The notes under the pieces: generated by a model | Seen by the model: the letters and a program-made list of their open reading frames with translations, nothing else | What the model was told of the DNA's origin: nothing | Databases searched by the model: none | Position numbers and translations under genes: made by a program | From: CAYSSJ01 sp964433675 | GTDB taxonomy: Bacteria > Cloacimonadota > Cloacimonadia > Cloacimonadales > TCS61 | Length of the DNA: 64,000 nucleotides | Direction of reading: 5' to 3' | NCBI GenBank assembly: GCA_964433675.1 | Contig: CAYSSJ010000001.1 | Span: forward strand, 211,901 to 275,900 | Part shown: piece after piece, positions 26,695 through 35,076 of the stretch | How the letters are laid out: each line of letters starts with the position of its first letter | How positions within the stretch are numbered: the first letter of the stretch is position 1

Positions 26695-28782
26695 ATGGAT
26701 AGATACCGACTAAGGAAACATCCCATCCTGCCCTTGAAAGATAAAAAGAAAATCCCTTTTTATTGGCATACTCAAAAATGTTATGCTTACATAGATGAAG
26801 TGATTTCTTCTGCACTGATAGCTAACGGGATCAGTATTTTCGGACATCATCATAAAGATGATAGTGCACAGGGTATTTTTTGTGCCAATGGTCAATGTGC
26901 CAAATGCTTGGTGATAGCAAACGGGAAAGCGGTGAAATCCTGCATGACTACTGTTACAGAAAACATGATAGTTTCTGCTGCTGACGGTTTACCCGAAGTG
27001 CCCGAAGACTCCAGAAAACTCAGTTTCGAACCTATCCCGGAGATCAAAACAGAAGTGCTGATAATCGGTGGAGGTCCAGCCGGATTGTCTGCTGCACTCG
27101 AACTTGCCGAATACAATATCGACACCATAATTGTGGATGATAAGAACGAACTGGGTGGCAAACTCGTTCTGCAGACTCATAAGTTCTTCGGTTCCGTGGA
27201 AGATTCTTATGCCGGAACTCGTGGGATTAAGATCGGGAAATATTTGGCAGATGAGGTTAGAAAAAACGAAAATGTGAAAGTATGGCAAAATAGTACCGCA
27301 CTATTCGTCTTCAGCGATAAAAAAGTAGGAATATTGCAGAATGAACAATACAAACTGGTCGTTCCGAAAATCGTCTTGAATGCTGCCGGAGCACGAGAAA
27401 AGTTTCTGCAATTCTATGGAAACACATTGGCAGGGATATATGGAGCCGGAGCATTCCAAACTTTAGTAAACCGGGATCTGGTCAAACCATCGAACAAATT
27501 ATTTATCGTTGGTGGCGGAAATGTTGGTTTGATAGCCGGCTATCATGCTATCCAAGCTGGGATAGAAGTAGTCGGATTGGCAGAGGCGATGCCCGGATGC
27601 GCCGGCTACAAAGTTCATGCCGATAAATTGAAAAGGTTAGGCGTTTCCATATATACGAGTCATACGGTCTTATCGGCAAATGGGGAGGAGACTATCTCGT
27701 CGGTTACAATCGTTGAAGTGGATGAGAGATTTCAGCCGCAAGCGGGTACGGAAAAAAGTTTTGAATGTGATACCCTGTTGATTGCAGTAGGTTTGGACCC
27801 CTTGGATGAATTTACCCAAGAAGCAGAACTTGCCGGATTGAAGGTTTACTCTGCCGGAGATGCCAATGAGATCGCAGAAGCCTCTTCGGCAATGTTTAAT
27901 GGGAAGATAATGGGATTGAACATAGCAAAAGAACTTGGGAAAGCTTCTGAAGGCATACCACAAGCTTGGCATCAGAAAGCTGAAGTTTTGAAAGCGCCGG
28001 CGGGTGAGACCTATCAGATAACCCTTCCCGATAAGCAAGAGGGCGTTTATCCGGTTATTCATTGTATTCAAGAAATCCCGTGTAACCCCTGCACAACCGT
28101 TTGTCCGACAAATTCGATAAAAATTCCGGAAGAAAACCTGATGGGATTACCGATATATGATGGAAGTTGTGTGGGTTGTTTCAAATGCCTTCTAATATGT
28201 CCCGGTTTAGCTATTACACTGGTGGACTATAGAAAAGATCTCGAATATCCCACCCTGACAATGCCTTATGAAATTAGTAATATCCCCGTAGAGTTAGGAG
28301 ATAAGATCGCGTTGACCGATATCGAGGGAAATGCCCTCAGAGAAGCCGAAGTTGTCGAAGTGAACAAAAAAATGTCCAAAACAACTCATCTCATCAAAGT
28401 GAAAATACCCAAAGAGTTTGCTCACAAAGCTGTATCATTCCAAGTACAGTCCGAAGAAGTGAGCAAACCACTTTCCGTACCTATTATTCCCGAGTTTATT
28501 GGCGACGATGTGATGATATGTCTGTGCGAACGAGTGAAAGCCGGTGATATCAGAGATTTAATTCACAAAGGGATTACAGATTTGAATCAGATCAAAGCAA
28601 TTACCAGAGCTGGAATGGGACCCTGTGGTGCCAAAACTTGCGAGACCTTGATCAAACAGATGATGAGGCAGGAAGGTGTATCTCCTCAAAGAGTTGTCCC
28701 AAATACGAAAAGACCGGTTTTCATCGAAGTTCATTTAGACAAATTTGCCGGTGGGAAGGAGAATGATAGTAATGCAGAATAA
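26695..28782 (+). CDS. Fe-S/FAD oxidoreductase, proline dehydrogenase/sarcosine oxidase alpha-like
   Basis: A 695-residue fusion of redox modules. In order: an HcnA-like [2Fe-2S] domain with Cys63, Cys68, Cys71 and Cys83; an FAD-binding G-G-G-P-A-G motif (~126); a second dinucleotide motif G-G-G-N-V-G (~274); two [4Fe-4S] motifs (C-N-P-C-T-T-V-C-P near 463 and C-V-G-C-F-K-C-L-L-I-C-P near 492); and a BFD-like [2Fe-2S] domain (C-L-C-E near 609 with a later C-G-A-K-T-C). This matches alpha subunits of dye-linked L-proline dehydrogenase, opine oxidase and HCN synthase complexes. The next gene encodes the matching DAO-type subunit, overlapping it by 11 bp. The alpha subunit probably passes electrons to ferredoxin or NAD(P). 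Proline as substrate is inferred from pruA elsewhere in the window. Confidence 0.82.
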   Translation: MDRYRLRKHPILPLKDKKKIPFYWHTQKCYAYIDEVISSALIANGISIFGHHHKDDSAQGIFCANGQCAKCLVIANGKAVKSCMTTVTENMIVSAADGLPEVPEDSRKLSFEPIPEIKTEVLIIGGGPAGLSAALELAEYNIDTIIVDDKNELGGKLVLQTHKFFGSVEDSYAGTRGIKIGKYLADEVRKNENVKVWQNSTALFVFSDKKVGILQNEQYKLVVPKIVLNAAGAREKFLQFYGNTLAGIYGAGAFQTLVNRDLVKPSNKLFIVGGGNVGLIAGYHAIQAGIEVVGLAEAMPGCAGYKVHADKLKRLGVSIYTSHTVLSANGEETISSVTIVEVDERFQPQAGTEKSFECDTLLIAVGLDPLDEFTQEAELAGLKVYSAGDANEIAEASSAMFNGKIMGLNIAKELGKASEGIPQAWHQKAEVLKAPAGETYQITLPDKQEGVYPVIHCIQEIPCNPCTTVCPTNSIKIPEENLMGLPIYDGSCVGCFKCLLICPGLAITLVDYRKDLEYPTLTMPYEISNIPVELGDKIALTDIEGNALREAEVVEVNKKMSKTTHLIKVKIPKEFAHKAVSFQVQSEEVSKPLSVPIIPEFIGDDVMICLCERVKAGDIRDLIHKGITDLNQIKAITRAGMGPCGAKTCETLIKQMMRQEGVSPQRVVPNTKRPVFIEVHLDKFAGGKENDSNAE

Positions 28783-29926
28783 GAGCTATGATGTGATTGT
28801 TATCGGAGCCGGATCCGTCGGAGTTCCTATCGCTTTGTCTCTTGCGAAGCGTAAATATAGCGTTTTAGTCATCGACCAACAGCATGGTCCCGGTCAGGAA
28901 AACAACAAAAAAGCTATCGGTGGAGTTCGAGCTACACATTCGGATTACGGTAAGATCCAGATCGCCAAACAAAGCATTGAGATATTTTCAACTTGGCAGG
29001 AACAGTATGGAGTTGATATCGGTTGGAGAAGCCACGGCTATAGCTATCCTGCTTATGATGAGCAAATCGAAAAGAATCTGAAAGGCTTAATGAAAATTCA
29101 AAGATCTTATGGCTTGAATATTAGATGGCTTGAAGCTGATGAATACGAAGATTTGGTGCCCGGTATTGTTAAAGATGGTTTGAGAGGTTCTACTTTTGCT
29201 CCGGAGGATGGAAACTGTTCGCCACTTCTGGCTATGTCTGCCATGTATTTTCGCTCTGTCGAAAATGGAGCAGAATATGCTTTTGCAGAAAAAGTGTTGC
29301 ATATTAAAATGCACAAAGATAGTGCTGAGGTAAAAACTGATAAAAATCATTATTATGCCGCTACCATAGTCAATGCAGCCGGCAGTTATGCCAAAGAGAT
29401 AGGTGAGATGGTCGGAATCTCGATTCCGGTGGAACCGGATAATCATGAAGCGGGAATTACTGAGCCGGTAAAACAGTTTTTCAAGCCGATGGTGGTAGAT
29501 ATGAGAAAGGCACCCGGGTCGGCGAATTTCTATTTTTATCAGAACCATGAAGGGCAGGTTGTTTTTTGCATCACTCCCGAGCCTCCAATATTGGGAATAG
29601 ACAACAGATCCACCTCGGAGTTTCTCCCCATGTGCTCCAAAAGAATGTTACAGATCTATCCCCGATTGAGATATCTGAGAGTAAGGCGAACATGGCGGGG
29701 GCAATATCCCATGACACCGGATGGTTTCCCGATCGTGGGAGCTCTCGAAGAAATGCCGAATTTTGTCAATGCTGTCGGAATGTGCGGGCAAGGGTTCATG
29801 TTGGGCCCCGGAATGGGAGAACTTGTCTCCAAAATAATCGATAATGACATTGACAACAAAGATCGCAAAGTGCTTCAAAGTTTCAATTTTTACCGTAGTT
29901 TCAGTGGTACGGAAGCGTTTAAATAA
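28772..29926 (+). CDS. DAO-family FAD oxidoreductase, beta subunit (proline/sarcosine-type)
   Basis: A 384-residue amine-oxidising flavoprotein. I start at ATG 28772 (M-Q-N-K-S-Y-D-V), 10 nt after AAGGAG; an ATG 9 bp earlier lies too close to that site. It has the N-terminal G-A-G-S-V-G FAD loop (residues ~12-17), the A-I-G-G-V-R-A-T motif of sarcosine oxidase beta/proline dehydrogenase beta, and the C-terminal T-P-D-G-F-P-I-V-G and G-x-G-F-M-L-G-P-G-M-G-E. It should oxidise the C-N bond of a secondary amine such as proline or sarcosine and hand electrons to the alpha subunit. The DUF362 gene starts 3 bp after it. Confidence 0.87.
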   Translation: MQNKSYDVIVIGAGSVGVPIALSLAKRKYSVLVIDQQHGPGQENNKKAIGGVRATHSDYGKIQIAKQSIEIFSTWQEQYGVDIGWRSHGYSYPAYDEQIEKNLKGLMKIQRSYGLNIRWLEADEYEDLVPGIVKDGLRGSTFAPEDGNCSPLLAMSAMYFRSVENGAEYAFAEKVLHIKMHKDSAEVKTDKNHYYAATIVNAAGSYAKEIGEMVGISIPVEPDNHEAGITEPVKQFFKPMVVDMRKAPGSANFYFYQNHEGQVVFCITPEPPILGIDNRSTSEFLPMCSKRMLQIYPRLRYLRVRRTWRGQYPMTPDGFPIVGALEEMPNFVNAVGMCGQGFMLGPGMGELVSKIIDNDIDNKDRKVLQSFNFYRSFSGTEAFK

Positions 29927-29929
29927 ATC

Positions 29930-31057
29930 ATGAAAGTCAGCATAGAAAAAGTAGAATCCTATGATCTGAAAAAAATCGAAAAAACACTCGAGAAAATCTG
30001 CGATTCGTTAGGGTTTTGGCAGAGTATTTCCAATGCAAAAACTGTACTTATCAAACCTAATTTACTTGGTCCTTTCAAGCCGGAAAAAGCTGTTACGACT
30101 CATCCTATAGTCTTGGAAGCACTGATTGGATTGTTAAAGAAAAGAGGGAAAGAGATCTGGATCGGCGATAGTCCTGGTGGTTCTACCTCAGTTCAGCATG
30201 TTTATAACGAGACCGGTATTGCTGAAATTGCTAACAAATATGAGATCGACTTGGTTAATTTCAGCGAAGGTGGGATAGTTAAGAAACAAGCCGGAGAGAT
30301 AGAATTCCCGATCACCAAACATTTCTGGCAGGCTGATGCTGTGATCAATGTCGCCAAATTGAAAACTCATAGTCTGATGTATTACACCGGAGCAGTAAAA
30401 AACATGTACGGTGTGATTCCGGGTTTGAAGAAATCCGACTACCATCGGCTCTATCCGGATTATAAAGATTTTACCAAAGTACTCACAGCTTTACATTCGA
30501 TAACCTATCCCAAGATCACTTTGAATATACTCGATGGTATCTGGGGTATGGAAGGCGAAGGACCTTCTGCCGGTATGCCGAGAAAATTCTCTCTACTGGC
30601 AGTAAGTAACTCCGCAGCCGCACTCGATTGTTCTGTCTCCGCTATGTTGGGTTTCAAACAAAACCAACTTACATATATCTACAATGCTCTCGAGATCGAA
30701 GATCTGAAAACAGAAGACATTGAACCGGATAAGAAATGGAAAGAATTTAGATTCGCTAATGTGAAGATAAAAAAAGTAAGCGCTCTGATAAAATTGATAA
30801 CTTATTCACCAAAATTTCTAAAAAATATATTTAGGAAATTATACATATATCATCCGGCATTCAGTAAAAACTGCAAACGGTGTATGGTTTGTGTAAATAG
30901 CTGTCCTGTAAAAGCTCTCACACTCACCAAAGAAGATAAAGTACCCCAGATCGATGTAAAAAAATGTATTAAATGCATGTGTTGTCATGAACTTTGTCCC
31001 TATTCGGCAGTTTACATCAAAAAAAGTTTCCTTGCCAAAATTCTCATACGATCATGA
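29930..31057 (+). CDS. DUF362 protein with 2[4Fe-4S] ferredoxin domain
   Basis: A 375-residue protein. The first ~300 residues match DUF362 (V-L-I-K-P-N-L-L-G, a T-H-P-I-V-L-E-A-L segment, I-G-D-S-P-G-G, and the V-I-N-V-A-K-L-K-T-H-S motif). The last 65 have two cluster motifs, C-K-R-C-M-V-C-V-N-S-C-P near 314 and C-I-K-C-M-C-C-H-E-L-C-P near 345. The biochemical role of this family is not firmly established; redox or cofactor functions have been suggested. It is 3 bp behind the DAO-type gene, so it may accept electrons from, or help mature, that enzyme. Confidence 0.85.
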   Translation: MKVSIEKVESYDLKKIEKTLEKICDSLGFWQSISNAKTVLIKPNLLGPFKPEKAVTTHPIVLEALIGLLKKRGKEIWIGDSPGGSTSVQHVYNETGIAEIANKYEIDLVNFSEGGIVKKQAGEIEFPITKHFWQADAVINVAKLKTHSLMYYTGAVKNMYGVIPGLKKSDYHRLYPDYKDFTKVLTALHSITYPKITLNILDGIWGMEGEGPSAGMPRKFSLLAVSNSAAALDCSVSAMLGFKQNQLTYIYNALEIEDLKTEDIEPDKKWKEFRFANVKIKKVSALIKLITYSPKFLKNIFRKLYIYHPAFSKNCKRCMVCVNSCPVKALTLTKEDKVPQIDVKKCIKCMCCHELCPYSAVYIKKSFLAKILIRS

Positions 31058-31076
31058 AATGCATCCGGAGGGGAGA

Positions 31077-31142
31077 ATGGTTATGAAATTGTTTCGTGTT
31101 TATATAGACAAAAGTTCACCAAAGAGCGAATATGATAAGTAA
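31077..31142 (+). CDS. 21-codon mini-ORF overlapping the ftsB-like start
   Basis: ATG 31077 follows a very strong GGAGGGG site; 21 codons later its TAA (31140-31142) overlaps the start region of the FtsB-like gene, whose own ATG at 31132 has only a weak site. Terminating ribosomes could re-initiate there. The peptide (opening M-V-M-K-L-F-R-V-Y-I) shows no motif. It may be a coupling leader rather than a protein of its own. Confidence 0.4.
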   Translation: MVMKLFRVYIDKSSPKSEYDK

Positions 31143-31419
31143 GAAGCTAAAAAAAAATATCATCTACTTCATCGTTGCGGCAATTATAATCTACATGCTA
31201 TTTTTCGATAGCTCCAGTTTTTATAAACGATATCAAATCAATCGAGAATTGGAGAACATGCAAGCTGAGATTGAAGAGCTTTCCCGTCAGAATGAAGAGT
31301 TACGCTTAGAAAATGAGAAATTGAAAACAGATCCGAAAATATGGGAAAAATTAGCCCGAGAATTGGGTATGCAAAAAAGAGATGAAGAGATCATTATTTT
31401 TCAGGAAAAATCCGAATAA
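31132..31419 (+). CDS. FtsB/DivIC-like septum protein
   Basis: A 95-residue single-pass protein: short basic N-terminus, one membrane helix (~residues 10-26), then a coiled coil rich in Glu/Leu (E-L-E-N-M-Q-A-E-I-E-E-L-S-R-Q-N) and the family-typical K-L-A-R-E-L-G-M-Q-K-R-D-E end. FtsB/DivIC proteins bridge FtsL and FtsQ in the divisome. It lies between the DUF362 gene and the first giant secreted protein, whose start follows after 17 bp, so that gene may be read through from here. Confidence 0.82.
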   Translation: MISKKLKKNIIYFIVAAIIIYMLFFDSSSFYKRYQINRELENMQAEIEELSRQNEELRLENEKLKTDPKIWEKLARELGMQKRDEEIIIFQEKSE

Positions 31420-31436
31420 AAGAAGGAGATTTATAG

Positions 31437-34400
31437 ATGTTTTGTAAAAAGTATGTTTTTATAGTTATTATATTGGTGTTTGTTGTTAATATGGCATTTA
31501 CTAAAATTCTAGATAAAGCACCAGATGTATCCGGCCATGTCACGGTTCAACCACAGGATGATCTGTTTGATTTTCAAATTAGTTTTGATCTGGAGACAGA
31601 AAGTGAATCCGGGCTTGCTACGTACAATGATTTTATATATACTACCCGGTGGAATGGCAATGAAATCTACAAGTATGATCTGGAGGGGACTTTTATTTCG
31701 TCATTTACGATACCGGGCATATCGCATATTCGTACTCTGACCTATGATGGCGCTTACTTTTATGGCTCAGCAGCTTCTAATATAATCTATAAAATGGATT
31801 TTGAGCAACAGTCTCTTGTTGGAACGATCAATTCACCGGTTACCGTTCGAGCTATTTCTTACGATAATGAAAATGATGGTTTTTGGGTAAATAACTGGTC
31901 GTCGGACTTTACCCTGATAGATAGAAACGGCTCTATTTTACAATCCTTTTCGGTAGGAGAGTATGGTAGTTTTTATGACCTAGCTTACGATAATGTCCTA
32001 GATGAGGGTCCTTATTTATGGGGTTATAGCCAAATGGGCAATGGCAATCTTTTGGTTCAGTATGATATAGGCAGTACTGAGGTTGTAAACACTTTCGATA
32101 TCAATTCTTTAACCCAGATACCAGAGAATGGGGTTGCCGGTGGTCTGTTTATCACAGATAGTATAGTTTATGGTAAATGGTCGATTATCGGACTGATGCA
32201 GGGTGAGTTGATCTGGGCTTTGGAATTAACCGATTCTGCCGATCCACTGGCACCGGCAGCTGTAGAAAATATGAATGCCGTTGCAAATGCAAGCGGTCAG
32301 CTGCATGCCACTTTGTATTGGACTAATCCGCAACTGCAAGTCAATGGTGAGCCATTAAACGAATTGACTTCAGTAAATATTTATAGGAACAACGAGCTGA
32401 TCCATAGCAATGTTAATCCGACAATTGGAGGAAACGGCGTCTATACGGATACTGTCTCGGAATCAGGGATGTATACTTACACTCTGGTAGGAGAGAATGC
32501 TCATGGTGAGGGTTTGCCTACAAGCAGTTCTGTTTGGGTTGGTGAAGATCTGCCTGCTGCGGTATCCAATCTGCAATTATCTCAAACTGGTACTGACCCA
32601 TTAGAAGCTACTCTTACATGGCAGAATCCAAACAACGGACTTCATGGTGGACCGTTTAACCAACCAATTGAGGGATATCATATTTTTAGATCGGATGGCG
32701 TACAGTTTGAACTAACTGGTTTGACGACTGTGTTTGTGGACGACACGATAATTACCCCCGGATATTATAGTTATGAAGTGATAGCTTATAACAGTATCGG
32801 TATGGGCGGAAGCTCATTTTCATCCACTCAGCTTATTGCCGGGCCAAATAGTTTATTAGTTTCCAATTTCGATGAATGGTTACCTGATGGATGGCAGATC
32901 TCATCGACATCCGGTGAAATCAATTGGCAGCATCATAACGGCAGTAATGCCGGTGGAAGCGCTCCGGAAGCTCAGTTTCATTGGGCACCACAGAATACCG
33001 GCACACAGAGATTGATCTCTCCTACTATCAATACTTCCCAGTTTGATGAAGTGTCACTGGAGTTCAAACATAGTATAGACGATTTCAATGGGGACTATAC
33101 TCTGAAACTGGAAACTTCCAGCGATGGTGAACTTTGGAACGAAGTAGTTGCTTTTCCTTCTCAAGATCTTCCACCTACGACAGTCGATATGGATATAAGC
33201 AACATGGATGTCGGTTCTACGACATTTCAAATAGCCTGGACTTTCGAAGGGGATAGTTACAATATCAACAATTGGTATATAGATGATATCGTATTGATCG
33301 GTAGTGGTAGCCCACCCCAACCCGGCTATATTCAGGGTACTATCTCACTTTCGGATGGAGGGGGAGATATCACAGAAGTCGAAGTTGCAGTAGCATACCA
33401 AACTACTACTCCCAATGCTAATGGCAATTATAGTTTTACTTTAAGTCCAGGGGAATACAACGTAATCGCTCAACTTGAGGGATATGAAACAGCCGTATTC
33501 GAAGATGTGGTCGTAGTTGCCGGTGAAGTTACGGATAATGTGGATTTGGAGTTACAATATATTTATCCTTATAATCATCCGGTAAACCTATCAGTCGATC
33601 CGGAGACCGGATTGTTTAGCTGGGACGCTCCCGTATATTCTGATGGTCTTTTCGAAGGGTTCGAAGGTGAAGATTTTCCACCTGCGGGCTGGTTAACAGT
33701 AAACTTAGATGAAGGTAGCGGTTGGGAGCTTTTGGAAGTAGGCACTACACCTATACCGGGATGGGATAGTGGAACAGCCTATGCCGCTCCTGATGGTGGT
33801 GAGCAGATGGCTTTTTGTTCTTATCTTACCGGCGGAGATTATTTTACAGATCAATGGCTGATTACACCGCAGGTTAGGGTGGGACATGGTTTTGTGCTAT
33901 CTTTCTACATGCGGTATGCGTTCAATAATTTTGATGACTATATAGAGATCCTCATCTCGACAGATTCTCAATCTGATCCGGAGGATTTTTCGATTATTGT
34001 AGACCAAATTGATCTCGATGCCAATAGTTCTACTGAATGGGTATTGTATGAATACAATCTGAATGACCTTGTTTCCGCCGGCACAGATGTTTTCGTGGCA
34101 TTCAGACAAACAATAGATGATATCTGGCAGAACGGTAGTGCTATTATGATAGATAATGTATATATTGATGAGCAAAACAGTATTCAACAAACTCCTCTCC
34201 TTTCCTTCGGAAACCACAAAGACGTGAATGCGCAAAGAGAGCTATCTTTTGATGATAATTCAAAAAGATCGAATGTGGTAGTAAAGGGAAGAGATGAGTT
34301 TCTTGGATATCAGGTTTATTTAGATGGAATGTTGATGGGACAAACAGATGATACACACTGGTATTTTGAAGATCTGATACATGGAGAGTCTTATGTGGCT

Positions 34401-34769
34401 GGAGTTAGAGCTGTCTATGATGATGGTGTATCTCAGATTATAACCTATGAATTCGAATATGCTGGCGTGAGTGCAGACAATCCTGTAGTTACGAAGACAC
34501 AGCTTCACAAAAACTATCCCAATCCATTCAATCCGGAAACTACTATCAGTTTTTCTATCAACACACCTGGTAGAGTAGAGATAGACATTTACAATATCAA
34601 AGGTGAGAAAGTGCGTACGCTAGTACGAGAAGAATATCCTACCGGAAATCATAGTGTGGTATGGAACGGAACAGATAATCAGAATCGCAGTGTAGCCAGT
34701 GGTGTGTATATGTACAGAATGAGTACAGAAAACTACTCAAGCACAAAGAAAATGATATTGATAAAATAG
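31437..34769 (+). CDS. Secreted multidomain protein with FCB-type sorting tail (1110 aa)
   Basis: Exported protein. Residues 1-~25 form a signal peptide. ~40-265 carry repeating Y-x-Y-D and F-Y-G-S strands like a beta-propeller, ~278-375 and 377-472 two fibronectin-III-like domains, ~473-625 a jelly-roll (choice-of-anchor type) domain ending W-Y-I-D-D-I, ~630-706 a carboxypeptidase-regulatory-like domain, and ~738-910 a cleaved-adhesin-like sandwich. From ~1015 comes the sorting tail with N-Y-P-N-P-F-N-P, W-N-G-T-D and terminal K-K-M-I-L-I-K. Such tails direct secretion and surface attachment through type IX or related systems. It lies 17 bp after the ftsB-like gene with its own AAGGAG. No catalytic motif is seen; binding or adhesion is inferred. 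Confidence 0.85.
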   Translation: MFCKKYVFIVIILVFVVNMAFTKILDKAPDVSGHVTVQPQDDLFDFQISFDLETESESGLATYNDFIYTTRWNGNEIYKYDLEGTFISSFTIPGISHIRTLTYDGAYFYGSAASNIIYKMDFEQQSLVGTINSPVTVRAISYDNENDGFWVNNWSSDFTLIDRNGSILQSFSVGEYGSFYDLAYDNVLDEGPYLWGYSQMGNGNLLVQYDIGSTEVVNTFDINSLTQIPENGVAGGLFITDSIVYGKWSIIGLMQGELIWALELTDSADPLAPAAVENMNAVANASGQLHATLYWTNPQLQVNGEPLNELTSVNIYRNNELIHSNVNPTIGGNGVYTDTVSESGMYTYTLVGENAHGEGLPTSSSVWVGEDLPAAVSNLQLSQTGTDPLEATLTWQNPNNGLHGGPFNQPIEGYHIFRSDGVQFELTGLTTVFVDDTIITPGYYSYEVIAYNSIGMGGSSFSSTQLIAGPNSLLVSNFDEWLPDGWQISSTSGEINWQHHNGSNAGGSAPEAQFHWAPQNTGTQRLISPTINTSQFDEVSLEFKHSIDDFNGDYTLKLETSSDGELWNEVVAFPSQDLPPTTVDMDISNMDVGSTTFQIAWTFEGDSYNINNWYIDDIVLIGSGSPPQPGYIQGTISLSDGGGDITEVEVAVAYQTTTPNANGNYSFTLSPGEYNVIAQLEGYETAVFEDVVVVAGEVTDNVDLELQYIYPYNHPVNLSVDPETGLFSWDAPVYSDGLFEGFEGEDFPPAGWLTVNLDEGSGWELLEVGTTPIPGWDSGTAYAAPDGGEQMAFCSYLTGGDYFTDQWLITPQVRVGHGFVLSFYMRYAFNNFDDYIEILISTDSQSDPEDFSIIVDQIDLDANSSTEWVLYEYNLNDLVSAGTDVFVAFRQTIDDIWQNGSAIMIDNVYIDEQNSIQQTPLLSFGNHKDVNAQRELSFDDNSKRSNVVVKGRDEFLGYQVYLDGMLMGQTDDTHWYFEDLIHGESYVAGVRAVYDDGVSQIITYEFEYAGVSADNPVVTKTQLHKNYPNPFNPETTISFSINTPGRVEIDIYNIKGEKVRTLVREEYPTGNHSVVWNGTDNQNRSVASGVYMYRMSTENYSSTKKMILIK

Positions 34770-35076
34770 TCGTGAATAAGTTCGATGAGTAAAACCATGA
34801 TTCAGAAATACACACTATAACTTGGTGATAATCAGTAAAGGATTCTCAAAAAAAGATTGACGGAAACAACGATGTTTTTCTTTATTGCTTCTCAAAAGGT
34901 GAATGATATGTGTTTTGGAAGGGGGAGAGTAAAATAAAAACGTTATTGTCGAAGCTAATAGCTAGTTTAATTGTAAATTCATTTCGAAGAAAAAATTACG
35001 ATCGTTACTATCAAAGTCAAAAGCATTGTGTATTAATTAACCCATTTTTTATCAAATTTCAAATTAAGGAGAACGC
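34770..35076 (+). promoter_or_regulatory. Long A/T-rich leader before the 1470-aa gene
   Basis: A 307-bp spacer without a clear terminator. TTGACG at 34857-34862 is a -35 candidate. An AAAGGTG site is followed by tiny frames of nine codons at 34903 and 34908. AAGGAG stands before the ATG at 35077. Nothing else was recognised. Confidence 0.3.
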
